Origin: Mangrovihabitans endophyticus
Lineage (GTDB): Bacteria; Actinomycetota; Actinomycetes; Mycobacteriales; Micromonosporaceae
Length of the DNA stretch: 64,000 nt
Reading direction: 5' to 3'
Assembly: GCF_014646155.1 (NCBI RefSeq)
Contig: NZ_BMMX01000005.1
Location: 173,319 to 237,318, forward strand
Positions 25,001 to 32,944 of the stretch are shown piece after piece (position 1 is the first letter of the stretch; every line of letters starts with the position of its first letter). Below the pieces are notes generated by a model. It worked only from the letters and a program-made list of their open reading frames with translations. It had not been told where the DNA came from and searched no databases. Position numbers and translations under genes: made by a program.

Positions 25001-26155
25001 GTGCGGATCGGGATCGTCTCGCCGTACTCGTTCGACGTGCCGGGCGGTGTGCAGAACCACATCGTCGACCTCGCCGAGGCGCTGATCGGGCTCGGGCATC
25101 ACGTGAGCGTGCTGGCGCCCGCGGACGAGGACTCCGACCTTCCGGCGTACGTGGTGCCGGCCGGCCGGGCCCTTCCGTTTCCCTACAACGGCTCGGTGGC
25201 GCGCATCGCGTTCGGCCCGGTCTCCACCGCCCGGGTGCGCCGCTGGCTGGCCCGCGGCAAGTTCGACGTGTTGCATGTGCACGAGCCGATGGCGCTGAGC
25301 CTGTCGATGCTGGCGGTGTTGTCCGCCCGGGGTCCGGTGGTGGCCACCTTCCACACCGCGATGACCCGCTCCCGCGCGCTGTCCGCCGCTCAGGGCCTGC
25401 TGCAACTGGTCATCGAGAAGATCACCGCGCGTATCGCGGTGAGCGAACTGGCCCGCAAGGTGCAGGTGGAGCATCTCGGCGGCGGCGCGGTGGAGATCCC
25501 CAACGGGGTGGCGGTGGCCCGGTACGCCGCGGCCGAACCGCTGCCCGGCTGGCCCGGCGCCGGGGGCGCGCTGGGATTCCTCGGCCGGTTCACCGAGCCC
25601 CGCAAGGGTTTCCCGGTCCTGCGGTCGGCGTTCGTCACGCTCGCCCGCGAACGTCCCGGCCTGCGCCTGCTGGTCGCCGGTCCGGGCGACCGGGCCGAGC
25701 TGTACCGCGATTTTCCGGCCGACGTGCGTGAGAGGGTCGAGTTCCTGGGCCTGGTGTCGGAGGCCACCAAGGCGAGCATGCTGCGCAGCGTGGACGTGTA
25801 CGTGGCGCCGAACACCGGCGGCGAGTCCTTCGGCATGATCCTGACCGAGGCGATGGCGGCCGGCGCCGCCATCGCGGCCAGCGACCTGGACGCGTTCCGC
25901 CGGGTGCTGGACGACGGGCGGGCGGGCGCGCTGTTCCCGGTTGGCGACGCCGACGCGCTGACCGCGCTGCTGGCCGAGCTGCTTGACGACGCGCCGCGCC
26001 GGGCCGCGATGTCCTCCTGCGCCGCGGCGACGGTCGCCGCGTTCGACTGGCCGAGCGTCGCGCAGCGTGTTCTGGAGGTCTACGCAACGGCGATCGAGGC
26101 GATCGAGGGGCGCGTGGTCGACCAGGAGTGGGCGGAACCACGGCCCGGAGGCTGA
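25001..26155 (+). CDS. pimA: Phosphatidyl-myo-inositol alpha-mannosyltransferase
   Basis: A 384-residue GT4 glycosyltransferase that adds the first mannose from GDP-mannose to phosphatidylinositol. The N-terminal glycine loop reads SPYSFDVPGGVQNHI, and the C-terminal EX7E motif is in GGESFGMILTEAMAAG. GAGGGG lies upstream of GTG 25001. The position directly after the PIP synthase and acyltransferase genes matches the mycobacterial PIM cluster and makes this assignment firm. Confidence 0.93.
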   Translation: MRIGIVSPYSFDVPGGVQNHIVDLAEALIGLGHHVSVLAPADEDSDLPAYVVPAGRALPFPYNGSVARIAFGPVSTARVRRWLARGKFDVLHVHEPMALSLSMLAVLSARGPVVATFHTAMTRSRALSAAQGLLQLVIEKITARIAVSELARKVQVEHLGGGAVEIPNGVAVARYAAAEPLPGWPGAGGALGFLGRFTEPRKGFPVLRSAFVTLARERPGLRLLVAGPGDRAELYRDFPADVRERVEFLGLVSEATKASMLRSVDVYVAPNTGGESFGMILTEAMAAGAAIAASDLDAFRRVLDDGRAGALFPVGDADALTALLAELLDDAPRRAAMSSCAAATVAAFDWPSVAQRVLEVYATAIEAIEGRVVDQEWAEPRPGG

Positions 26156-26180
26156 GCCGGAGGTGCCCGCGGGCACTACG

Positions 26181-26786
26181 ATGCCCCGCATGTGGTGGGG
26201 AGCCGGTGCGGTCGCCGTGGTGGTCGTGCTTTCGGCCTACCTGGCCTGGACCGCGCATCGGGTGGAGCGGGTGCACCGGCGGGCGCGGTCGGCCGGCCAG
26301 GCCCTGGACGCGCACCTGCTGCGGCGCGCGGCGGCGGCTGCGGTGGTCGCCGAGAAGGCCGAGGCGGTGGAGATGTACGCGGCCGCCCGGCTGGCCCTGG
26401 ACGCGGGGACGGGGGAGCGCGAGGCGGCGGAGAACGACCTGACCCGTCACCTGGCCGCGGTGCGGCTGGACGAGGCCGAGCCCGCAATGCGCGCGCTGTG
26501 GGCCGCGAACCGCCGGGTGGTGCTGGCCCGCCAGGTGCACACCGATCTGGTGCGCGACGCGCTGACCGCCCGCCGCCGCCCGGTGGTGCGGCTGCTGCGG
26601 ATGGCGCGGCGCTATCCGGCCCCGGCCTACTTCGACATCGTGGAGCCGGCGCTGCCGGTGCCCGCACCCGCGGTGTCGCCTGAGGCGGCGAACAGCGGGA
26701 CGGCGGACAGCAGGACGGCGGACAGCACGGCGGCGCCCGAGGGCACGGTGCCGGCCGAGGGCACGGTGCCGGCCGAGGCGATCTGA
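26181..26786 (+). CDS. Hypothetical membrane-anchored protein after pimA
   Basis: About 201 residues: one N-terminal membrane helix (MWWGAGAVAVVVVLSAYLAW), then a long, very alanine- and arginine-rich helical region likely to form a coiled coil. The tail is disordered and contains a tandem repeat (EGTVPA twice). I do not recognise the family; the mycobacterial neighbour at this position is a Nudix hydrolase, which this is not. Start candidates are ATG 26181, ATG 26190 and GTG 26163, none with a strong ribosome binding site. Confidence 0.6.
   Translation: MPRMWWGAGAVAVVVVLSAYLAWTAHRVERVHRRARSAGQALDAHLLRRAAAAAVVAEKAEAVEMYAAARLALDAGTGEREAAENDLTRHLAAVRLDEAEPAMRALWAANRRVVLARQVHTDLVRDALTARRRPVVRLLRMARRYPAPAYFDIVEPALPVPAPAVSPEAANSGTADSRTADSTAAPEGTVPAEGTVPAEAI
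26739..26774. repeat. Two exact 18-bp tandem copies
   Basis: GAGGGCACGGTGCCGGCC occurs twice in direct succession at the 3' end of the hypothetical gene after pimA, followed by a partial third copy. It encodes repeated EGTVPA. Confidence 0.85.
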
Positions 26787-26888
26787 TCGAGTGCGCGGGC
26801 AGTCCACCGGGGGGTGGATTGGCCATCGGTGCGGCAACCGGATCTGCGTAGGGTTGACACCGTCGATCCGTACGTCGAGGAGCCGAGG

Positions 26889-27794
26889 ATGTCCGACGCA
26901 GCACAGAACGTGCCCGCCACCGGGACCGCGCAGGTCAAGCGGGGAATGGCGGAGATGCTCAAGGGTGGCGTGATCATGGATGTGGTCACGCCGGAGCAGG
27001 CCAAGATCGCCGAAGACGCGGGCGCGGTCGCGGTGATGGCGCTGGAGCGGGTGCCCGCGGACATCCGCGCGCAAGGCGGGGTGTCCCGGATGTCCGACCC
27101 GGACATGATCGACGGCATCATCGGCGCGGTCTCCATCCCGGTGATGGCCAAGGCGCGCATCGGGCACTTCGTCGAGGCCCAGGTGCTGCAGTTGCTGGGC
27201 GTCGACTACGTGGACGAGTCCGAGGTGCTGACCCCCGCGGACTATGCCAATCACATCGACAAGTGGGCCTTCACGGTGCCGTTCGTGTGCGGCGCGACAA
27301 ACCTCGGCGAGGCGCTGCGCCGGATCACCGAGGGCGCCGCGATGATCCGCTCCAAGGGCGAGGCGGGCACCGGTGACGTCTCCAACGCGACCACGCACAT
27401 GCGGACGATCCGGGCCGAAATCCGTCGGCTGACCTCCCTGCCGCTGGATGAGCTGTTCGTCGCGGCCAAGGAGCTGCAGGCCCCGTACGAGCTGGTCAAG
27501 GAGGTGGCCGCGACGGGCAAGCTGCCGGTCGTGATGTTCACCGCGGGGGGCATCGCCACCCCGGCCGACGCGGCCATGATGATGCAGCTCGGTGCCGAGG
27601 GTGTCTTCGTCGGCTCGGGCATCTTCAAGTCCGGCAACCCGGCCCAGCGCGCGTCCGCGATCGTCAAGGCGACCACCTTCCACGACGACCCGGACGTGAT
27701 CGCCAAGGTGTCCCGCGGGCTCGGCGAGGCGATGGTCGGCATCAACGTCGAGGACGTGCCGCAGCCGCACCGGCTCGCCGAGCGCGGCTGGTAG
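26889..27794 (+). CDS. pdxS: Pyridoxal 5'-phosphate synthase, synthase subunit
   Basis: A 301-residue TIM-barrel subunit that makes pyridoxal phosphate from ribose 5-phosphate, glyceraldehyde 3-phosphate and ammonia. Highly conserved stretches include [38 protein letters not shown], and [20 protein letters not shown]. Ammonia comes from its partner PdxT, encoded 33 bp downstream. GGAG lies seven bases before ATG 26889. TAGGGT at 26849-26854 may be the -10 element. Confidence 0.97.
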   Translation: MSDAAQNVPATGTAQVKRGMAEMLKGGVIMDVVTPEQAKIAEDAGAVAVMALERVPADIRAQGGVSRMSDPDMIDGIIGAVSIPVMAKARIGHFVEAQVLQLLGVDYVDESEVLTPADYANHIDKWAFTVPFVCGATNLGEALRRITEGAAMIRSKGEAGTGDVSNATTHMRTIRAEIRRLTSLPLDELFVAAKELQAPYELVKEVAATGKLPVVMFTAGGIATPADAAMMMQLGAEGVFVGSGIFKSGNPAQRASAIVKATTFHDDPDVIAKVSRGLGEAMVGINVEDVPQPHRLAERGW

Positions 27795-27827
27795 CGGCCC
27801 GGACCACCGGCGGGGGAGGGGACCACG

Positions 27828-28433
27828 ATGAACATCGGCGTGCTGGCGTTGCAGGGTGACGTGCGGGAGCACGTGCGCGCGCTGACCGACTGCGGCGCCC
27901 AGGCGTGCGCGGTCCGGCGACCGGACGAGCTGGAGGCGCTGGACGGCCTGGTGGTGCCGGGCGGCGAGTCCACCACGATGAGCAATCTCGCGGTCTCCTT
28001 CGGCCTGCTGGAGCCGATCCGCAAGCGGATCGCCGGCGGCCTTCCGGTCTACGGCTCCTGTGCCGGGATGATCATGCTGGCGGACACGATCCTGGACGGC
28101 CGTCCCGACCAGGAGGCGTTCGGCGGGATCGACATGGTGGTCCGGCGCAACGCGTTCGGCCGGCAGGTCGACTCGTTCGAAGGCGCGGTGGCGATCGATG
28201 CGCTTTCCGGTCCGCCGCTGCATGCCGTGTTCATCCGTGCGCCCTGGGTCGAGCGGACCGGTCCGGACGTGCAGGTCATGGGTCGCGTCGAGGGCGGGCC
28301 CGCCGCCGGTAGGATTGTGGCGGTCCGACAGGGAAACCTGCTTGCCACGGCCTTCCACCCCGAGCTGACCGGCGACTTGCGCGTCCATCGGCACTTCGTG
28401 GAGATGGTCCACAGATCCGCCGCACACCGGTAG
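27828..28433 (+). CDS. pdxT: Pyridoxal 5'-phosphate synthase, glutaminase subunit
   Basis: A 201-residue class I glutamine amidotransferase that supplies ammonia to PdxS. The cysteine nucleophile is in YGSCAGM, the oxyanion strand is [10 protein letters not shown], and the His/Glu pair is in FHPELTGD. Same strand and same operon as pdxS. Length is normal for the family. Confidence 0.96.
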   Translation: MNIGVLALQGDVREHVRALTDCGAQACAVRRPDELEALDGLVVPGGESTTMSNLAVSFGLLEPIRKRIAGGLPVYGSCAGMIMLADTILDGRPDQEAFGGIDMVVRRNAFGRQVDSFEGAVAIDALSGPPLHAVFIRAPWVERTGPDVQVMGRVEGGPAAGRIVAVRQGNLLATAFHPELTGDLRVHRHFVEMVHRSAAHR

Positions 28434-28451
28434 GGAACACGGAGGTTTCGC

Positions 28452-29204
28452 ATGTCCGGCCACTCCAAGTGGGCGACGACCAAGCACAAGAAAGCCGCCA
28501 TCGACGCCAAGCGCGGCAAGATGTTCGCCAAGCTGATCAAGAACGTCGAGGTGGCCGCGCGGTCCGGCGGTGGAGACCCGGCCGGAAACCCGACGCTCTA
28601 CGACGCGATCCAGAAGGCGAAGAAGAGCTCCGTCCCCAACGACAACATCGATCGGGCGGTCAAGCGCGGTTCCGGCCTGGAAGCGGGCGGCGCCGACTGG
28701 CAGACGATCATGTATGAGGGGTACGGCCCGAGCGGCGTCGCGATGCTGATCGAGTGCCTGACCGACAACCGCAATCGCGCGGCCACCGAGGTGCGCACCG
28801 CGCTCACCCGCAACGGCGGCACGTTCGCCGACGCCGGTTCGGTGTCCTACCTGTTCAACCGCAAGGGCGTGGTGATCGTTCCGAAGGGGTCGCTCTCCGA
28901 GGACGACCTGATGCTCGCGGTGCTGGACGCCGGCGCGGAGGAGATCAACGACCTCGGCGACAGCTTCGAGGTGGTCAGCGAGCCGACCGACCTGATCGCG
29001 GTCCGCACCGCGCTGCAGTCCGCCGAGATCGAGTACGACTCGGCGGAGTCCTCCCTGGTGCCGACCATGACGGTGCCGGTGGACGAGGAGGCGGCGCGCA
29101 AGGTCTTCAAGCTCATCGACGTCCTCGACGACTGCGACGACGTGCAGAACATCTATGCCAACTTCGACGTGTCCGACGAGGTCATGGCGGCCATCGACGC
29201 GTGA
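28452..29204 (+). CDS. YebC/PmpR-family regulatory protein
   Basis: 250 residues of the YebC family, with the invariant start [23 protein letters not shown] and [23 protein letters not shown]. Members have been described as DNA-binding regulators, and more recently as translation factors acting on proline-rich stalls; both are family knowledge. GGAGG precedes ATG 28452. It ends the pdxS-pdxT-yebC run and lies ahead of ruvC, as in most Actinobacteria. Confidence 0.93.
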   Translation: MSGHSKWATTKHKKAAIDAKRGKMFAKLIKNVEVAARSGGGDPAGNPTLYDAIQKAKKSSVPNDNIDRAVKRGSGLEAGGADWQTIMYEGYGPSGVAMLIECLTDNRNRAATEVRTALTRNGGTFADAGSVSYLFNRKGVVIVPKGSLSEDDLMLAVLDAGAEEINDLGDSFEVVSEPTDLIAVRTALQSAEIEYDSAESSLVPTMTVPVDEEAARKVFKLIDVLDDCDDVQNIYANFDVSDEVMAAIDA

Positions 29205-29237
29205 CCGGCGCCGGCGTGGCCGGCCCGCCGCTCGGCG

Positions 29238-29807
29238 TCAGTCCGGCAGGGCGGCGACCAGGTGGCCCGCGGCGACAAGCATGAGCACCACGGTGGCGGT
29301 GACCCGGGCATAGACGTGGTGGCGGTGCCGGCGATAGGCGTCCGCCCAGGCGATCGCGGCCTCCGCGTCGCAGCGGCGTTGTGCGCGCATCGTCGGCGGC
29401 AGCAGGGCGGTCTTGCGCAACGCGACGCTGGACCGCGGCCGGGGCGGTGGCGTCCGCGTCGGCTCCGGGGCGTGCGGCCGGGCCGGGCCGCCGTTTGCGG
29501 CCGGTCCGACCTGCACCTCGACCGGATAGATCTGGTCGGCGCGCCAGTGCCTGGCCCGGATCGCCAGGCGCCGGTCCAGGTAATGCGGGCGCCCGTCGCG
29601 CCGGGACAGCCGGTTCCACCAGGCCAGCCGGCGCCAGTGCAGGCCGACGTCGGCCAGCGCCTGCCCGGAGATCTCGTGCGCGTGTTGCGGGCCGCCGGTG
29701 AGCCGGGCGGCCTCGCGCTGGGCGGCACGCAGATGGACCGCGACGAAGGCCACGAACTCCCGCGGTGGCTCCTCGTCCATCGGGGGCACGAGATGCACGT
29801 CATCCAT
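29238..29807 (-). CDS. Hypothetical protein with C-terminal membrane helix
   Basis: 189 residues, starting [26 protein letters not shown]. The N-terminal part is helical and tryptophan-rich ([13 protein letters not shown]), the middle is proline- and arginine-rich, and one membrane helix lies near the end (about 166-184). It is convergent with yebC and divergent from ruvC; the start is 91 bp from the ruvC start. Family not identified; the conserved DEEPPREF motif suggests a real lineage-specific gene. Confidence 0.65.
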   Translation of the reverse strand: MDDVHLVPPMDEEPPREFVAFVAVHLRAAQREAARLTGGPQHAHEISGQALADVGLHWRRLAWWNRLSRRDGRPHYLDRRLAIRARHWRADQIYPVEVQVGPAANGGPARPHAPEPTRTPPPRPRSSVALRKTALLPPTMRAQRRCDAEAAIAWADAYRRHRHHVYARVTATVVLMLVAAGHLVAALPD

Positions 29808-29860
29808 GGTGGCCCCGCGGACGGGCGCGTGTCGCTGCCCGGTGCACCATGTGCCCGTAC

Positions 29861-29883
29861 TAGGGTGTCGAACACACGTACGT
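29861..29883 (+). promoter_or_regulatory. ruvC promoter -10 with LexA-like (SOS) box
   Basis: TAGGGT (29861-29866) is a likely -10 element. Two bases later, TCGAACACACGTACGT (29868-29883) matches the actinobacterial SOS box TCGAAC-N4-GTTCGA perfectly in the left half and at four of six positions in the right half. Placement over the probable transcription start is ideal for repression by LexA. In mycobacteria ruvC is SOS-controlled. Confidence 0.6.
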
Positions 29884-29897
29884 GGGGAGGCTGTCTG

Positions 29898-30551
29898 GTG
29901 CGCGTGCTCGGCATCGACCCGGGACTGACCCGGTGCGGCGTCGGCGTGGTCGAGGGCGTGCCGGGCCGTCCCTGCAAGCTGATCGGCTACTACGTGGTCT
30001 ACACGGACCCGGACGACGACATCGCGTTGCGCCTGCTGCACCTGGACTCATCGCTGGCCGGCCTGGTCGCCGAGCACCGCCCGGAAGCCGTCGCGGTGGA
30101 GCGGGTGTTCAGTCAGCACAACGTGCGGACGGTGATGGGCACCGCGCAGGCCAGTGCGGTCGCGATGCTGTCCGGAGCGCGGGCCCGGCTGCCCGTCCAG
30201 ACGTACACGCCGAGCGAGGTGAAGGCGGCCGTCACCGGTTCCGGAACGGCCGGCAAGGCCCAGGTCACCGGGATGGTCACCCGCCTGCTGGGACTGGACG
30301 AGCCGCCCCGCCCGGCGGACGCGGCGGACGCGTTGGCGCTGGCCATCTGCCATGTGTGGCGGGGCGGCACCCGGGCCCGGCTGCAGGCCGCCGCGGTGTC
30401 CGCGGCCGGCGGCGCACAGCGGGCCGCCGCGCGGCAGGCGGTGGCCCGGCAGACCCGCAAGTTCCGGGAGGCGCAGCAGGCCGCGGCGGCCCGGCAGCGG
30501 CGTACCGCACCCGGCAACCGTCCCGGCGACAACGAGGGAGCCCGACGATGA
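29898..30551 (+). CDS. ruvC: Holliday junction resolvase RuvC
   Basis: 217 residues. It cleaves Holliday junctions during recombination. The catalytic acidic residues are visible: Asp in [12 protein letters not shown], Glu in VAVERVF, and the pair in [13 protein letters not shown]. The C-terminal 50 residues (rich in Ala, Arg and Gln) extend beyond the roughly 173 residues of the E. coli enzyme. GTG 29898 follows GGGAGG by eight bases. The gene overlaps ruvA by ATGA and appears to be SOS-controlled through the box upstream. Confidence 0.95.
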   Translation: MRVLGIDPGLTRCGVGVVEGVPGRPCKLIGYYVVYTDPDDDIALRLLHLDSSLAGLVAEHRPEAVAVERVFSQHNVRTVMGTAQASAVAMLSGARARLPVQTYTPSEVKAAVTGSGTAGKAQVTGMVTRLLGLDEPPRPADAADALALAICHVWRGGTRARLQAAAVSAAGGAQRAAARQAVARQTRKFREAQQAAAARQRRTAPGNRPGDNEGARR

Positions 30552-31153
30552 TCGCCAGTGTGCGCGGCCAGGTGGCCGCGATATCCCCGGACAGCGTCGT
30601 GATCGAGGTGGGCGGCGTCGGCCTGCAGGTGCAGTGCGCGCCGGGCACACTGGCCCGGCTCGCCGCCGGTGCCGAGGCCAGGCTGGCCACCAGCATGGTC
30701 GTCCGGGAGGATTCGCTGACCCTGTACGGCTTCGCGGACGACGACGAGCGGCAGTTGTTCGAGCTGCTGCAGACGGCCAGCGGGGTGGGACCACGGCTGG
30801 CTCAGGCGGTGCTCGCCGTGCACCAGCCGGACGCGGTGCGCCGGGCGATCTCCGCGGGCGACATCGGCGCCCTGACCCGGGTGCCGGGCATCGGCAAGAA
30901 GGGTGCCGAGCGCCTGGTGCTGGAACTGCGCGACCGGATCGGCCCGGTGGCCGTGGCGACCGCGACCGGGGGTGCGGGCGTGCTCGCCGGCGAGTGGCCC
31001 GACCAGGTGCGCCAGGGACTGCTCGCGCTGGGCTGGACGGCCTCCCAAGCGGACCAGGCGGTGGCGGCGGTGGCCGACTCCCTCGACGGTGAGGTGCCCC
31101 CGGTCCCGCAACTGCTGCGCCAGGCGATCCGGCTGCTCGGGAAGACGCGATGA
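30548..31153 (+). CDS. ruvA: Holliday junction branch migration protein RuvA
   Basis: 201 residues. RuvA binds the junction as a tetramer and loads the RuvB motor. Seen are the N-terminal OB-fold start [12 protein letters not shown], two helix-hairpin-helix motifs ([16 protein letters not shown] and [19 protein letters not shown]) and the C-terminal RuvB-binding domain. It overlaps both neighbours by ATGA, so ruvC, ruvA and ruvB are translationally coupled. Confidence 0.96.
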   Translation: MIASVRGQVAAISPDSVVIEVGGVGLQVQCAPGTLARLAAGAEARLATSMVVREDSLTLYGFADDDERQLFELLQTASGVGPRLAQAVLAVHQPDAVRRAISAGDIGALTRVPGIGKKGAERLVLELRDRIGPVAVATATGGAGVLAGEWPDQVRQGLLALGWTASQADQAVAAVADSLDGEVPPVPQLLRQAIRLLGKTR

Positions 31154-32196
31154 GCGACGAGGACCTGGTCTCCCCGTTCGCCGGTGACGAGGAGCTGGAT
31201 GCCGAGGCGAGCGTGCGGCCTCGGCGGCTGAGCGACTTCATCGCCCAGCATCGCGTCCGCGACCAGCTCGAACTGTTGCTCAAGGGCGCGATGGGCCGGG
31301 GGGCGCCGCCCGACCACATCCTGCTGTCCGGTCCGCCCGGACTGGGCAAGACCACCCTGGCCAACATCGTCGCCGCGGAACTGGGGACCGGCATCCGCAC
31401 CACCAGCGGTCCGGTGATCGAGCGCTCCGGCGACCTGGCCGCGATCCTCACCGGGCTCGGGCCCGGCGACGTGCTGTTCATCGACGAGATCCACCGGATC
31501 GCGAAGCCGGCCGAGGAATTGCTCTACAGCGCGATGGAGGACTTCCGGGTCGACGTGGTGGTCGGCAAGGGTCCCGGTGCCACCGCCATCCCGCTGGAGG
31601 TGGAGCCGTTCACGCTGGTCGGCGCCACCACGCGGGCGGGCCTGCTGTCCGGGCCGATGCGCGACCGGTTCGGTTTCGTGGCCCACCTCGACTTCTATTC
31701 ACCGGCCGACCTGGACGCGTTGCTGCACCGGTCGGCGCGCATCCTCGGGGTGCCGATCACAGCGGACGGCGCGGCGGAGATCGCCGGCCGTTCCCGGGGC
31801 ACCCCACGCATCGCGAACCGGCTGCTGCGCCGGGTGCGCGACTACGCCGAGGTCCGGGCGGACGGCGTGGTGGACCACGACTGCGCGCGGGAGGCGTTGC
31901 GGGTGTACGACGTCGACGCGCTCGGCCTGGACCGGCTGGACCGCGCGGTGCTGCGTGCCTTGATCGAGTCGTTTCGTGGCGGTCCGGTGGGCCTGTCCAC
32001 GCTCGCCGTGGCGGTGGGGGAGCAGGCCGACACGGTGGAGGAGGTGTGCGAGCCGTTCCTGGTCCGGGCCGGCCTGCTGGCCCGCACGCCGCGGGGCCGG
32101 GTGGCGACCGATGCCGGATGGCACCATCTCGGCAAGTCCCCGCCCTCCGACGGCCGGGGTGCGGTCCAGGCCGACCTGTTCACCCGAGACGGCTGA
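31150..32196 (+). CDS. ruvB: Holliday junction branch migration ATPase RuvB
   Basis: A 348-residue AAA+ motor driving branch migration. Walker A is GPPGLGKTT, Walker B is VLFIDEIHR, sensor 1 is the LVGATTRAG region, and the winged-helix DNA-binding domain is C-terminal ([18 protein letters not shown]). The start overlaps the ruvA stop as ATGA. Confidence 0.97.
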   Translation: MSDEDLVSPFAGDEELDAEASVRPRRLSDFIAQHRVRDQLELLLKGAMGRGAPPDHILLSGPPGLGKTTLANIVAAELGTGIRTTSGPVIERSGDLAAILTGLGPGDVLFIDEIHRIAKPAEELLYSAMEDFRVDVVVGKGPGATAIPLEVEPFTLVGATTRAGLLSGPMRDRFGFVAHLDFYSPADLDALLHRSARILGVPITADGAAEIAGRSRGTPRIANRLLRRVRDYAEVRADGVVDHDCAREALRVYDVDALGLDRLDRAVLRALIESFRGGPVGLSTLAVAVGEQADTVEEVCEPFLVRAGLLARTPRGRVATDAGWHHLGKSPPSDGRGAVQADLFTRDG

Positions 32197-32230
32197 AATC
32201 TCCTCGTAATGTGAACGAGACCCGAGTCGC

Positions 32231-32261
32231 TTGGGAAGTTCCCAGGTAGAGGGATTAGACT
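32231..32261 (+). promoter_or_regulatory. Candidate yajC promoter with palindromic -35 region
   Basis: TTGGGA (32231-32236) and TAGACT (32256-32261) could form a -35/-10 pair, with a long 19-bp spacer. The perfect inverted repeat TGGGAAGTTCCCA (32232-32244) covers the -35, as an operator would. A second palindrome, CGTTCGAACG, lies just downstream. Confidence 0.45.
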
Positions 32262-32368
32262 CGCCGCCGTTCGAACGCTGATTGTCTCTATCGCCCCGTC
32301 GTGTGCCGTTGCGGTGCGCTCATCCGCCGCAGCGTGCCGCGCCGGAGGCCCCACGGAAGGTCTTCTTG

Positions 32369-32755
32369 GTGTCTTTCGCAGCTCAAGCGCAGGGCGGCGG
32401 CAGCTTCGTGCCTCTTCTTGTGATCATCCTGCTCTTCGGCGTCATGTACTTCATGATGATCCGCCCGCAGCAGAAGCGGCGCCGGGAGGCTCAGGCGATG
32501 CAGGCGTCGCTTGGCCCCGGCGACGACATCGTCACCATCGGCGGCCTGCACGCCACCGTCACCTCGGTGGACGACGACGTGGTCACGGTCGAGATCGCGC
32601 CCGGTGTGCCGGCGCGGTTCGCCCGTCCCGCGATTGCCCGGGTGGTCAGCAAGCCGGAGTCCGCCGTCGAGGAGGAGCCGGTGGCCGACGAGCCGGTCGT
32701 CGCCGACGAGCCGGTGGCGGAGAGCCCGGTCGTCGAGACCCGCAAGAACGACTGA
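32369..32755 (+). CDS. yajC: Preprotein translocase subunit YajC
   Basis: About 128 residues: a short outer segment, one membrane helix (FVPLLVIILLFGVMYFMMI) and the YajC signature RPQQKRRREAQAMQASLGPGDDIVTIGGLHATV. It associates with SecDF at the protein export channel. The acidic, valine-rich tail (EEEPVADEPVVADEP) is repetitive. GGAAGG lies eight bases before GTG 32369; a TTG three bases upstream is also possible. Confidence 0.92.
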   Translation: MSFAAQAQGGGSFVPLLVIILLFGVMYFMMIRPQQKRRREAQAMQASLGPGDDIVTIGGLHATVTSVDDDVVTVEIAPGVPARFARPAIARVVSKPESAVEEEPVADEPVVADEPVAESPVVETRKND

Positions 32756-32782
32756 CGCAGCGCTGGCGGCCGGCCCGCGGGT

Positions 32783-32830
32783 CCGCCCGGGGCCGGTTCG
32801 ATCGTCCCCGGCCGATCCGGCCCCGGGCGG
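32783..32830. terminator. Hairpin between yajC and secD
   Basis: The arms CCGCCCGGGGCCGG and CCGGCCCCGGGCGG (14 bp, perfect) flank a 20-base loop. There is no T-run. It may end or attenuate the yajC message; GATAAT at 32845-32850 could be the -10 of a separate secDF promoter. Confidence 0.6.
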
Positions 32831-32944
32831 TCTCCATCGGCGTGGATAATTGCGTCCGCACCTCACCACCCGGAGCGTCGCCGCTCACCACCGCAGCCCC
32901 GCCGCCGTGCGCCGGGGCGGAGAATGCACGAGGAGACACCAGCC

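Noticed and set aside
26854..26859. TTGACA hexamer before pdxS as a -35 element
   Set aside because: No -10 hexamer lies at 16-19 bp; the overlapping TAGGGT makes a better -10.
25635..28487. 950-residue minus-strand open frame across pimA, pdxS and pdxT
   Set aside because: It is antisense to well-recognised genes, His/Arg/Gly-rich without domains, and typical of shadow frames in GC-rich DNA.
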